A stretch of DNA of 64,000 nucleotides, taken from NCBI GenBank assembly GCA_019722365.1, contig JADFUC010002313.1, positions 620,001 through 684,000 of the forward strand, written 5' to 3'. Below the pieces are notes generated by a model, which was not told the origin of the DNA, ran no database searches, and saw only the letters and a list, made by a program, of their open reading frames with translations. The DNA is from Lithospermum erythrorhizon (lineage: Eukaryota; Streptophyta; Magnoliopsida; Boraginales; Boraginaceae). This document shows, piece by piece, positions 36,129 to 48,269 of the stretch (within the stretch, counting starts at the first letter, position 1; each line of letters begins with the position of its first letter). Both the position numbers and the translations under genes were made by a program.

Positions 36129-37041
36129 CCATGTTAGTAAAATACGGGACGGGAAACGTCAGTACGTACGTATGGGTATAATTCGAATAATTATGAGTAA
36201 AATTCTGCATTAGAAAAAGCGGAGAAGTTTTATTGGAAAAAATGCGTCTTAAGCGTGTTTTGCTACGAGTATAAAAGCGTATTAATTTTAAAAGAAATGC
36301 GAGATCAAAAATACGATATAATTTAATATTTTTACATTTATTTGAATATTAAATTCCCAACTTTAATTTATAAACAAACATTTCTCATATAATTATAAAA
36401 AAATATAGTAAGATCTTTGATAATTCATTAGTATTTAATAAATTTCTATTTAAAATAATATATATTTAAAGCGATATAATGAATTTTATCACAATTAAAA
36501 ACATCACCTGAGTTTAAAATTATTCATCTACTAATAACTATCATCATCCCAAATGCTTGACATATATTCCTCAAATTACTTATTTGGAATCCGCATTGTT
36601 GTTCAACAAATACCAAATCGATAGGTGTATCAAGATAATTTGGTAATTTTGAGAGATTATTAATATTTATTGACTCCAAATCTCAAGCTTCTAATTCTCT
36701 ATATTTCTCCATTGTTATTGTATTCATCCTAAATACTAACATAGACAAAAGCTGATTTAACATTTTGAATTATATTTCTCTATTTATTTGTGTTTCAAAG
36801 TCGGATCATAATCTTTGATAATAAAAGCGTGTTTTTTAGTATAATTTAGTTAAGGATGAAAAATACTTTTTCTTACTAAAAAATAAATGCGTCGTGTTTT
36901 TCGTGTTTATATTGTAACGTTATAAAAGGCGAGTTTTTAAGTATAATTCGTTTGATGCGGAGAAGCGTGTTTTTTTACGCAAAGAAAGATGCGTATGTAC
37001 GATTTTATAGGAGTTTAATAATGCTTTACTAACATGGTGGC
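36129..37041. mobile_element. Nested inverted-repeat element
   Basis: Perfect 13-bp inverted ends: ccatgttagtaaa (36129-36141) and tttactaacatgg (37029-37041). They enclose about 0.9 kb lying within the larger element. Repeated words such as 'gcgtgtttt' and 'agtataattt' occur on the right side. There is no coding sequence. The exact superfamily is not determined. Confidence 0.6.
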
Positions 37042-37158
37042 AACAATCACCTTAAACGCAACATGTCTGAACCCCACCCCCTCGATATTCCACCTATGGA
37101 CACCACCTTCTTAAACGACAAACGCAAACGCATAGTTCAGGTAAACGGCTAATTAACC

Positions 37159-38789
37159 AACAAGAAAATAAATATTATCTAAAAATAAAAATACTGTACT
37201 CCGTAAACAAGAGAACGAATAAGGTAATCATCTCATTCAGCTTGTTCATACAATCATGCCCTAATCAATTATACTCCGTATCTATCACCAATCCACTTGT
37301 TACACTGAATTACGACTTAAAGTACTCATTAAAATCATAAAAATTGTGCTTTGAGCAATTTTTAATTGTTGAATTTTGATTATCATCATTTTATTTGTGT
37401 TTTATAATGTTTGATAGAAAAAATTTGAAATATTATTTTTATTGATATATTTTTCGTTAAATATTATAAAATAAAGCAAAAATATCAAGCTATTTAAAAA
37501 GTAAAATCTGAAAGCAAAAATATCAAGCTATTCAAAAGTAAAAAAGTCGAAATGTAAGCGATTTTTAGGAGCAGATATTTTGCTCACGACTGCTACCTGC
37601 TTTCGATATTCGACCGAATTTTTTTTATTAGATTACTCGTTCGATACTTCGACCGAAAAATCCCTCAGCTTCGGGTAGAAAGCTCGATTCCCGAAATTAG
37701 CGGGCCATTTACTAAATTAAAGTATTTATACATTTTTATGTATAAATTGACCCGTAAGAATGTACTCGGCCAAAAGATGAGACTCGTGTTACAGGAGCTA
37801 CTCAGCCAGCCAACTCGAAACAGTCCGGACAACTGGCCGAGCTAGGGGATTCCGTGCGACTCGAATGCACTAACTAGCTCTATCCCTAAAATATTGCCCA
37901 ATTTTAAATTCTCGTGGTTGACTTTTTTATTTCATTTTTAAAATAGTTTTGTATAGTTATATAATATTTTGTGAAAAATATTAATTTCTAATATATTTTA
38001 CTATTATAATGTTAAAGTTGATTCAGCTGAAAATTGTTGGAATATAAATCTTTCAATCGGATTCACAAAGATTATCTTTGAGAAACTTTTTTTATAGTTG
38101 TACTTTTTAAATTTTGACCTTAAATATATTTGTTTGTTTGTGTTTTATAATATTTGATAAAAATTTATCAATGGAAAAAATTTGAAATATATTTTATGGA
38201 TAGTTGTCAATCAGTATTATACAATCTGGCAAAAGTATATCACGATCCAGTTTAAAAGATATGATTATAAAGCCCAGACTGATCTTTTTTAGACGGAGGA
38301 GTAAACTTCAAGAGATAGTGTATATATTTATGCTGATTGATAAACAGGTTTTGATTTGGACATGCATTTGTGCTTGTATTAGCAATGAATTTGTGCATTA
38401 GATGTGCTCAAGTATTAATTGTTTCTCTTATTTGTTGAGCTAGCATTGCTTCACATTTGAAAATGCCAAGCTAGATATGAATAAGTCTAATTTGTTTGCT
38501 TGACTTGATGAAGTTAGATTTGTCGATATATGATTATAAACTTAGATTGGTTGATGTCAACTTTTAGGTTCCTTTTCATTACATTGAGAACTAAGAATTA
38601 ATATCTGCATTATGTAGAATCAGGGGCATATTGCTTAATCCACATATCCTCGCTTTTTTTTGAAAACAAAGTCGAAGAATATTCGCATCGCTAGGTATAG
38701 GATTATAGATATGCCTTGTCTTGAAGATCTCCTGATGCATTATACGCATGAATGAAAATTCTAATGTAAGCGTGAGAAAGATGATCCGG
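37159..38789. other. Intergenic sequence, nothing firmly recognised
   Basis: AT-rich with lone ctccgta words (about 37199 and 37272). A short near-repeat (gcaaaaatatcaagctatt) occurs twice at about 37475-37530. A GC-richer patch at about 37570-37880 is probably transposon-derived. No gene was recognised. Confidence 0.35.
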
Positions 38790-39206
38790 TTACAGCTGTA
38801 ACATGCTTACGTGTGTTAAGGTGTCGTCATGACAGATCTTTCCACTTAGGCTACTAAATTCTATTTTTAGATGTCCTTGTACGTCGTTAAACAATAGTTG
38901 CATGTCTGAAGGATGGTCTGGAATGCTATTCTGAAATATCCTCGAAAATGACCGAATGACTGATATATTTTGTTGTATGAAATTATCTAGCTTGCAGTGA
39001 ATTGAATAAGCTCTGAAAGAATGTAATGGTAATAATTCTTGAATCCGTGAAAGAGCTTTGTGTTCCTTCTCCGCTGTTAAATGTAAATCATAGATACAAT
39101 GTAAAAGTCTATGGAGAGAGTAACTGAACTGATAGGAAACATGAGTTCTTAGACATTTTTCTGATAGAGCAAGGTTCCTTGTTTCAGCTACCATTGTTTT
39201 AGTCAT
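38790..39206 (-). CDS. Unrecognised 138-aa open frame
   Basis: A 138-codon minus-strand frame, long for this AT-rich background. It starts MTKTMVAETR and contains a cysteine- and histidine-bearing stretch (HRLLHCIYDLHL) and an acidic tail (DMQLLFNDVQGHLKIEF). No domain is recognised. No flanking exon could be attached. On the opposite strand just beyond it (about 39205-39300) is a polar stretch (QQNQRVADAAVNERKSMERH), so the region may be a relic of a coiled-coil gene. It is equally possible that neither frame is real. Confidence 0.2.
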   Translation of the reverse strand: MTKTMVAETRNLALSEKCLRTHVSYQFSYSLHRLLHCIYDLHLTAEKEHKALSRIQELLPLHSFRAYSIHCKLDNFIQQNISVIRSFSRIFQNSIPDHPSDMQLLFNDVQGHLKIEFSSLSGKICHDDTLTHVSMLQL

Positions 39207-41022
39207 TTTGCAACAAAATCAACGTGTTGCTGATGCTGCTGTCAATGAGAGGAAGTCTATGGAGAGACATGTTAGGCACTTTTCGGAGTCCAGTTCACAT
39301 TAAAGGTCAAATTTGATACACCTAGAGAATTCACATTGCATCGGAAAGTGAGTTTCTATACCATGCTCTAAATCCAGGATTTGGAGTGCCATCAAATTTC
39401 ATGTTGAACTTGCTGTCACCGTTTCATCTTATCATTCTTACATTGTATGGTTTGGCTGATAGGAGCGTCATGCTTCTTCGCTTGAGCTTTATCCACACAT
39501 GCAGACAAACTGAGAATCGAAAGTTTGGAAGCCAGATGGTTGCATGCTGAACTATTCAAATTCCAGACAAGTGTGCTTGAGGTAGCATCTTAACTATCTA
39601 GTCCCATGCAGCTTCTAATACATGGATAGGAACTTTTGTTGATCTGATAGACCTAAATTCTTGATATGTAGAATCTAGTGGTTTGATTATTTGGTTATAA
39701 TTTCAAAGTTATGAATATGAATTATAGGTTCAAAAGTAGGTTGATTGGTTGGTGAAAAATCTTCTAGTTAAATTCGGATGTAGTGAGAATTAATTTTTCC
39801 CAAATCGAGAAAACAGGGGAAGATGGCATCGCAGAAACCTTAATGTAAAAGCAGGTACAGAATTAGTATACAGACATGATAATACAATGTACATTAGCTA
39901 TAAAGATATAGGAAGATCCTAGTGAATAGCCTTTGAATTGAATCTGTATTTACCATATGATGCAATGGCACCCAGATTCAACCATCTCAATTACTCTTGC
40001 ATTTAATTGATTTTAATGAGATCTTAATCTTATATGGATTTCCATTTTTCAATGAGCCAAATACTTTAAGCTGTAGCAGTGTAGCCCCACATTTTAGTGT
40101 TTTACCTTCTTTTGCTCATAACTATTGTCTTTGACCTAAATAGAGTAATAATAATACCATCACATGCACGTATGTTATGCTTTCATTGATTATTTGGTTT
40201 ATTATAATATTGACATTGAACAACTTGGGAAACCATTAAAGGGCTCTTAAATGGTGCCAGCAGATTCCGCTCCAGTTTTCTTGAGGATGGTTTCTCATAT
40301 AATCTTTTAGATGGGCAAATAGTCAATTTACATGTTTATGAGTTCTCTTTTTATGAAGTTGATGTTCTACCTATTTGTTCTTCCTGCTACTGAATATGAT
40401 AGCCTATGAATACGTAATCAAACTACCTAAGGATAATTTTGTTCTCTATGTTCAGCACCGGCAGGGCCATTAAACCTATGGACGAGATAAGCTTTGCAGC
40501 TAAGGGTAATGTCAATATTACTCAACTATTTCATCACTATGTTTGCTGCTACGATGGTATGAATATCAGAGGCAGGTCTTTTATCACTCGCTTTTATACG
40601 CAGAGGTTACATATAGATGTATAATCATACAATGCATGTATATAAAACGCACAAACACGATTGGAAGAAAAAATATTCATAATTAAACCAAATTTCCACA
40701 TAATTTGTTGTTGCAGTTAATAATAATAATGTGCTATTAAAATGAAATTGTTAAGGAAATAGAAGTTGACAAAGATTTAGATAGAAGTTGAGGAAGGAAG
40801 AACAAGGGAAATAAAATTAAAAAAGTAACACTATTCAGGTTCCACTTTAGCCTATTTTTCTCTTAAGATGAAAGTGGAATGCAAATAATAAAACTTGGAT
40901 AGACAAGACTTTGTTGTTGTTGGGGGCGTGGAGCAGTACTTGGTGATAAAATCTTTCCTAACAATAACAGAACCAAGAAACTGCAGCTTGCTAACTACTA
41001 TTACTAATTTCTTTTTTAATTC
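39207..41022. other. Intergenic sequence, possible gene relic
   Basis: Composition is more gene-like than the neighbours at 39200-39600 and 40430-40620, but no open frame with a family signature was found. The right end should hold the 3' UTR of the minus-strand GIR-type gene. Confidence 0.3.
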
Positions 41023-41349
41023 TTACTGTTTCTTTTCTTGGTAGGATTTGTTGTCTTTGAAGACATCAAGCAAGACACCACTCTTACATTTTGGGCATCT
41101 AGGGTCCTCTTCAGAAAGCATGACATACATGAGGCAGTTCGGACACCCCACAAGCAGCATAGATTTCGCCTCAGGGCTTTTCGAGTATTGGGTGGAATAA
41201 TCATCCTGGTTAAGCTCTGAGGAGACACAAGAGCTCTGTGGGGATACAGAGGCTGATCTGCTTGGAGAATCCACTCTCCGGTTCATCCCTGGTGGTGATA
41301 AGTTCAGCTTCAACTCAAGTTTCCGACCTTTCGAGTTTCTGTTACTCAT
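41023..41349 (-). CDS. GIR1/GIR2-type small EAR repressor
   Basis: 108 aa, with the start at the ATG at 41349 (MSNRNSKGRK). Then comes KLELKLNLSPP, an LxLxL EAR motif near the N-terminus, and a serine-rich spacer with SPQSSCVSSE. The C-terminal zinc-ribbon-like block is MLLVGCPNCLMYVMLSEEDP then CPKCKSGVLLDVF, with two CxxC pairs. This architecture matches Arabidopsis GIR1 (At5g06270) and GIR2 (At3g11600). Those bind GLABRA2 and recruit TOPLESS co-repressors to repress root-hair genes. A 5' UTR intron is visible at 41386-41524 (GTAATAA donor, TTTTTCAG acceptor), which explains the open frame running upstream of the ATG. Which of GIR1 or GIR2 it corresponds to cannot be told. Confidence 0.9.
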   Translation of the reverse strand: MSNRNSKGRKLELKLNLSPPGMNRRVDSPSRSASVSPQSSCVSSELNQDDYSTQYSKSPEAKSMLLVGCPNCLMYVMLSEEDPRCPKCKSGVLLDVFKDNKSYQEKKQ

Positions 41350-41385
41350 GAGTACTGATGCTGGTTTCCAGGTGATGCCTTCTTC

Positions 41386-41524
41386 CTGAAAAATCTTAAT
41401 GTAAGTCCAAACAGAAGAAAATACCAGAATGCTCATAATTATCAGAAAAGATTATTAGAATAAGATCAACCATATTGAGCACATGAGAAAATATGGAATC
41501 GTGATTTGTATCTAAAATTATTAC
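41386..41524 (-). other. 5' UTR intron of the GIR-type gene
   Basis: On the minus strand a GAG/GTAATAATT donor (41524) and a TTTTTCAG/GAAGAAG acceptor (ending 41386) bound 139 nt, 36 nt upstream of the start codon. Confidence 0.65.
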
Positions 41525-42259
41525 CTCTGTTTTCTCTAGTTAGAGAAGGAAGGTTCGTTTGATACTTTGATCATACACTGATGAAGTGCAATACTGGGAA
41601 GATTGCTAGGACTATCAGGGATTTGTTGGAGAATGGTCTGTGTTTTCTTGGTTTATTTGAACCTCCAATGTCATACTTATATATAGGGGGGATGCAAGAG
41701 ATGATAAATGTCAACTGGGATTTGTTTAAAGATTAATTTAATGATGGTGAGAGGTGAATTATAGTCTGTGAGGGTGGGTTAAAGAATTGAATTAAATTGG
41801 TGAATTAAAAGAGGAATGGTAGAAGATGAAAAAGGTGTAAATTGAGGGGTGGAAATGAATTAATGGTTGGGAAAAATCCCAAGAATGTTTGCAAAAATGG
41901 GGAAATTGGAGTAAATATTGCAATAAATTTGAGGTGCAGGGAAGGCTTTCCAATTCATTGCTTACCTAGTATGTGTGTGTTTGTGAATGTAGAATACCAA
42001 ACGAGATGAATACAAACACAAGAAATAGCTCAACAGCTTTTAAAGCAAAGCTAAATTCTTCCTAACAAATCCAACCAACTTCTCTTTGTTATTACGGAGT
42101 ATTATTAAATCCTCAATTTCACTTTTTAATATTTTGCAATGTTACGTACGATGATTTTGGAAATATGCTCGTCACTTCTTGCTCTTTTGTGATGGAAATT
42201 CTAGTGTTATCTTTAGTTCGTTCATTACAATCCTTTATTTCAGAATTGATAAGGAATAC
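41525..42259. other. 5' flank of the GIR-type gene
   Basis: Contains the upstream leader exon (from 41525) and presumably the promoter. A lone acggagtat MITE word lies at about 42095-42103. Nothing else was recognised. Confidence 0.4.
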
Positions 42260-42618
42260 AATATTGGCGATATTGTTCATTTGTTCATCTTTTTAATTAA
42301 AGGCTAATTTCTTCCGGCCTAACTACACCCATAGTATGAGTTTATTTTAGTCGTAACTATGGTTTTAGTGTAACATGCAGCATGCTTTGCCTTTATGTTT
42401 TAATACTAGCCACATACCTAAATTATTTTTTGTCTGAATGTCTTGGAGCTGATTTTACATGTTTAATAATATATAAATTCATTAAAAATACTAAATGTCT
42501 ATATTACCCTTAATAACAATTTTCTTAAATATTACACTTGAAAATAGAGGTACATTTTGAAATACATTAATATATGAGGATATTTTAAAACAAATAAAAA
42601 TAATAAAAAAGCTCCAAT
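42260..42618 (+). repeat. Direct repeat left of the MuDR-like element
   Basis: Shares long blocks with 48270-48636 in the same orientation: gatattgttcatttgttcatc, ttaattaaaggctaattt, agtatgagttta, and attaatatatgaggatattt. The similarity stops near the outer end of the MuDR-like element on this side. It looks like the left arm of the element at 48327-49500. Confidence 0.75.
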
Positions 42619-42629
42619 CTTTTGATACG

Positions 42630-45600
42630 TAATTATCCGTATCGACCTAGATTCACATGGTGAGCTTTTCAAATCGTCTATTTACTATTCCTTGTCCTTT
42701 GATTCACATTCGTTCAGGATTAGTTGACCGCCAAGTTTGACCGTTATGTGCCTTTATTGGGGGTATGTTTACAATTATTTTTCAAACATACTAACTTTTT
42801 TGTAATTGAACATATTTTGAGGCAAATTTAAAAATATGAACTAATTTCCCCCAAATTGAATTGAAAATCGATTTTCCCAACTGTTTGATCCACTCACCAC
42901 TTTTAAAATCGATTAAACCCTAATTGATTACCCCCAAAATCGATTAACCCCCTCCCTTTTAATTGAAATCCTAAATTCGATTTCCTCCGTTCAATTGTCT
43001 CTTTCAAATGTCGAAATCTAATATGAACTACTCTAGCGTATAGATTTAGCATATTCAGTGTGGCCGAGAATGAAAAGAAACTTGTTTATTGCAAATATTG
43101 TAGTGGGAGTTTGCATAAAACTAATAATCGCCTAGACAATCTGGCCGGAGTTTTTCACATGTCCTACGCCGAGGGTAAGTGGATTGTATGAAAAACTTTC
43201 TTCTTTATTTTGAAGCATATTTTTTGAAGTGTATTTTTTGAAGTGGATTGACTGGTTTCATTGTTGGTTGTAGTTTGTTGGTGGACATGGTTGGATGGAT
43301 TGGGCGGATAGAGCTTATGGTAATTCGTCTTCGCAGTGTAATGGTGACGATTTGATGCGAGTTGGTATTGTTGAAGGAAAAGAATCAAGAGATTGCACAA
43401 CCGGATGGATAATAGGCGAATTGCAACAACAATCGTTGAGAAAAGAGCGTGCTAAGTGTTTGACAAAATACCTCAATGGCGGCTTCATTGTAGTTGTAAA
43501 ATTTACTTGCTGAATTTCTTCTTTTTTGGGTGCAATGAAATGGATGTATCATGCAACTTCATTGTGTTTGACAAAATACTTCATTGACACTTCGTATTTG
43601 TCAAACATTGTAGTAATGGTTGGATGTTAGTTTGTAGTATTAATGTTGGTCTACTTGCTTATTTGTTTATGGAGTAGTATCTAGCCTCATTGGTCTTCGA
43701 TCTAATGTATGAATGTTGAATATTGTTGTTCTTAGCTAATGTATGAATGTTTATGTTCTAATTGTTGGTTTACTTTACTATGATGTAATGTATGTATGGC
43801 AATTTAGCCATTTCATAATAAAGGTAGATGGTGGTATATAGTGCGAAAGGTAATAACCATTGACATTGTCTCAAAAAGTAGCACCAAAGTGACATAGTTT
43901 AACATACCATAATAATTGTTTTGTGGGTGCAACATAGTTCAACATAACAAAATGTCTTAAAAGAAAGCACACATTGTGCAAACAATAGTACTTGTTTTTA
44001 AACGCATGAAATAAGCACAAAGTGCTCAAGGTGTACCTCTCTTCTTGTTTTTTTGTTCCCAGCCATTATGGGACAGTGGTCGCTTTGGACTTTGGTTTTA
44101 CGCAAGTGTTAGAGGTGTTGGTGCTAGTAGTTGGGCGGCCGCGTCGCTGCAGTTCGACTTAGCCTTGACTTAACTTCCTTGTTGTGGTAGTCATGGGATG
44201 GGCTGCTGACTCAACTTTGTTTCTTCTTTTTTGGGTACGTAGAGGAGCTTAACTGCATTTGTTCGGGGCTATGCCTGCGGAATCTTTTAGTGATGGTCCT
44301 TAACTTTGTGGTAGTGTAGTCTTCTATCTGTTGGCGAGGTGTTAATGGCACTATTGATTTCATCATATTCATCCAGTCATACAGATTGAGCAGTTTCACA
44401 AAAGACAACTGTCAATAAAATCTCAATAGAAGTAGAAAAGACCAATTACATATAAAAAGAATACTTACATATAGTTCATGTTAAACTTGTTTAGGATAAA
44501 TTCGCCCGGCTTGATTTACGTTTTTTGTGTTGTCTTCTCTACTACTTTTCTCATTCTACAATTTCTCACTATGATAGACCTCCATTTTCTCCTCTTGTAC
44601 TTTCTTCTACTGCAGATTCTCCTCTTGCACTTTCTCCTCTTGATGGATCTCCATTTGCCCTGTATTTCATGCACCGACTTTCTTTTTGGCCTGAGTCTAA
44701 CGTGTATTTTTGAGCTCCATAGTAATTGCAGGTATGACTATGCCACCTAGTTAGTACTTGTTTTCCTTTACAAGCTCTTTTATCTACATTTATGTCTCTT
44801 AACACCTTCCTTAGGTTTGCCCGGCCTATCTAACATACTTAGGGGTAGTAAGGTGATATTGTTGGTTTTTTCCCATTCAGAAGGTTCAGTCATGGGTTGA
44901 AACACATTTTCATACATCCAACCAAATGTTGTCAAGTGGTAAGAATTTGAAACATGATTAGGCGGCATTGATTCTGGAAGGAATAAGTGCGGGGATTGCA
45001 TGTATACAAAGGGATTCTGAATAGCGCGGATCTCATTTACTCCTTCTTTCTTAAATTAACACTTATTAAAATTGTCACTTATATGGTGTATACTTCAAAA
45101 CCATCAACACCGTTCTAGCTATAAGTGTAGCCATCGCATAAGTTTGATTTCTATTCTCTAAAATTTTACTGCTAAATCCTAAGGCATAAAGGTCGGAGGT
45201 TTTAACCTATTGATACTTTCTATTTTAATCCCTTTCCATTATCGATTCTCTCTAACATTGTAATGATAGACTTATCTAGCAGGCAGGGATAAATGAATTG
45301 AAAGATTCACTCAAATTATTTTAACTGTCCACTCTTGACCTCTAAGCAGCTTTACACTAGTGTTTGAGGATTACACCGTTTTCTTTTTGATCAATCATAG
45401 CCTGCGAGGATCCAGGTTCCTTGAAATCCAAACATTTCGATAGGTGGTTAGCCCTTATAGATGCTGCGCTGAGCCAAAACTTGTTCCTCGACAATGACTT
45501 TCACGGTGCCTTTTTGAGTTTCTATAGATGAGTTGAACACAATTTACGTATTCAACTCTTGATATATTAAGTGCACTTTGCCTTTGCGTTAGTGAAAGTT

Positions 45601-48250
45601 AAATGTATTACACTCATTTATAGAAAAAAAAAAACTAGAAATATAGAGTAGATTTTAGAGCTTGAAATATATACCTTTTGTTTGTCACTTATTATGACAT
45701 AATCCTCTTCATCCACAATTCCAATAACTTCTGACAAGGCTTGTATGAACCATTTCCAGGTTTCCTTGTTCTCTTTTTCAACAACTACTCAACACACAGA
45801 CCACCAACCATTGTTTGGATCAAGGGCAACTGCAGACAGAATTTGCATTTTATGTACCCCTTTTGTTTGACAACCATCAAGTGAAATTAGTTTTCTATCA
45901 CCAACCTTGGAACCCTCTATTAATGGCTTCAGACAGATATAGATTCTCTTGAATACATCAACATTACCATCACCAAACTAACATCCCGTGCACTTAAACC
46001 GCAGTTGATCGAGGGATGTGTTTTTTCAACTCCTGATATGATAAATATGAGATTATCTTGTGATGCACTACAGTTTTTCAAGGCCTTTTCATAACTCCTA
46101 GCTTGGTGATGCATTATCATCAATCCAAATTTCTTGTCCACGGCCACTGATACATAGAGATATATCAAGGAATAGCCTAAACGATCAATTAATGCATAGC
46201 CAACCAACTACCATGCAACCTCCTCCCTATTTGGAAGTAACACGGTTAGTATGGTTCTTTGAGATGGTTTTGTAATCCTACGTCTATTCAGCGCTTATCC
46301 GCCCAGCGACCAAACATACCACTCACAAGGAAATACACACCTAGTCCCAAATCAATGTTTTTCATTACATGTGAACCATATATCCTTCCTCCTAACAGCA
46401 GAATACCAAGTCATTACTTCCTTAAACTGACTAGAGCTTGAAAAAATAAGGAATGGGAATAATTTTGAATTTTTGATTCTCTTTTCATTAAAATGTACAT
46501 ATTTGTTCTTCTTTCTCGTCTAAATGCAATGAACCCATGAATTACGTCCTCATCAGCATTAGAAGTTCTATTATCACTATCAAAGTCTGAATCATTCACA
46601 TTCACATCTGAGGCATGATTAGAATCATCAGATGCATTTAGACGTGCTTGCCAACCTCCTCTCTCTAGGCGAACTCCATTTTACCGGCATAGGACCTTTG
46701 TATTTTTTCTTCGAGTGGAGCCTTGCTTGGTTCACTTGTACTGGCAAGCGTTATTGGCATCAAATGTTACGAGACACAAGTTGTTTTCCTTTCCTGTCTT
46801 AATACCATAACTATGTTGAAGCGACAAATACGCTGGCAAAACATCTTACGGTAACCCATCTTCTTCTAGCTCCACGTGTCTTTCCTCGGGTCTGACCCTC
46901 TTGAGTTGCTTTCTATGAATATTGAACTTAAAAAGGGGTTGAGCCACTAAATCCATCATCAAAAGCGTCTTGTTCTTTCCACATACATCGCATCTTCTCA
47001 CAATTATTCACTATCAACTATCGCTCCACCCAATTCATCTTCCTCGCTATCCTCGTCATATTCCTTTATCTTCATTAAACTCCACCGTATACTCTTTATT
47101 TTTTAAATTCTATCTTCAATTGGCATATCCGTATTGTCTTCTTCAACATCTTGATGTGGCTGAACACTAGACCCAACTTTCTTATCCTCCTCCTCCCAAA
47201 TTAAATTCTACAACACTATTTAAAGCTCTTTCAACAATTAGTTTAGCCATTGCATGTCTTATCCTTAAGCAACTCAATACACCAATCACTAAGCTTTATA
47301 TTCCCATTCTCATCCTCCATATCCAATAACAAATGATGTGCTCGGCCTTAGCGGAAATAAACATCAATAAATTTGTATTTCTCGGTCAAACTAACAAACT
47401 GCATCACATTCTTAGCAGACTTAAGAGGAAACACACCATTAAAATCCTCAATTTCAGGGTGTTTATAGACACATGTAACCATCACCATAGCTAACAAGAC
47501 CTACCCTAAATGCCGCGTGTCGGCCAGACCGCCTCAAGGTATCGACATCACAATAATCAAATAATTCAACCTCGCCGACCTCGTAAGAGAAATTGGGGTT
47601 AGCAACTAACTTACCACCGTAGTGTATTCGTACACTAAAACAATTCTTGCGATCTTCATATGCAATCCTGAAAGTTTCATCATCGAAAGAAGAACCTTTT
47701 GCGCGAACTTGGCCTGCCATGAAGTCGAAGTCGATTAGGGTTCAAGAAATCGATTGGTTGACTAATCGATTATTAGGGTTCATTAATCGATTCAAAGAAG
47801 AAATGACAACAATCTATTTCGGAAACCGATTTGGGGAAAAAATGTGGTTGATTAGGGTTTGTAGAAGGCAAATTGATTTGGGGAAAAGTTTTTTGATATA
47901 TGAAAGGACTTAATGAATTAATCTACATCTTCTATACTTAGAGAATCTGAAATCTCTATGCTAAAGTGTGAAAAGATAATTATGTCCCTAATTTACCATG
48001 TGAAAATACGATTTTAGCCTTCTAATATTATGTCATTTATAAATCGACATTTCCTTTTTCTAAATATTGTTATAGTTAGTATGTTTGAAAAATAATTGTA
48101 AACATACAAGGCATACTTATAACGGTCAAAAGTGGTCAAGCAGCCCGAATGAGTGTAAATTGGTGATTAGTGAATAGTAATAGGATGAATTTAGAAAGTC
48201 AATTACAGAGTGGGTAAGAGCGTCACGGGTTGATTACAGAATAGGCGGCC
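42630..48250 (-). mobile_element. Mutator-like (MuDR) transposon, decayed
   Basis: Long terminal inverted repeats. The block from about 42690-42805 (tttactattcc ... tgaccgttatg ... ttacaattatttttcaaacatactaac) recurs inverted at about 48070-48190. The innermost part, 'gtatgtttacaattattttt' onward, is nearly perfect. The outer ends are weakly conserved, so the boundaries are approximate. Between them, on the minus strand, lie pieces of a MuDR-type transposase. The coding pieces contain stops and frame changes, so the copy is probably inactive. I could not establish a 9-bp target duplication. Confidence 0.8.
44560..47720 (-). pseudogene. MuDR-type transposase, broken
   Basis: Read on the minus strand. 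47720-47463 starts MAGQVRAKGSSFDDE and contains FSVRIHYGGKLV and YEVGEVELFDYCDVD, the N-terminal domain of plant MULE proteins. About 45920-45670 carries the DDE core: KPLIEGSKVGDRKLISLDGC with the first catalytic D, then QTKGVHKMQILSAVALDPNN. An in-frame stop follows, then VVVEKENKETWKWFIQALS and VIISDKQK with the second D. 45001-44780 reads HVSNSYHLTTFGWMYENVF and PGKPKEGVKRHKC, the usual MULE C-terminal region after the SWIM domain. A glycine/serine/glutamate repeat continues to about 44569. Frame shifts and stops disable it. Confidence 0.82.
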
Positions 48251-48269
48251 AGAGTCTGCGCTTTTGCCC

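Larger units (their letters stand above)
34839..37158. mobile_element. MULE-like terminal-inverted-repeat element, probably composite
   Basis: The left end ggctaattagccgtttgccc (34839-34858) followed by gaactatg is matched, inverted, by the right end catagttcag then gtaaacggctaattaacc (37131-37158). A second left-arm-like copy starts near 35822 (ttttgcccataaactatca) and repeats the inner block tttaaatatttt-acgtaattaaaat (about 35070-35095 and 36050-36080). Two related elements may therefore be joined or nested here. A separate inverted-repeat insert occupies 36129-37041. No transposase was seen. No clear 8-10 bp target duplication was found. Confidence 0.65.

Noticed and set aside
43000..43513. 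Plus-strand frames inside the MuDR-like element as a possible second gene
   Set aside because: A cysteine pair (YCKYC) suggested a zinc finger, but the frame breaks at once and no further family residues follow.
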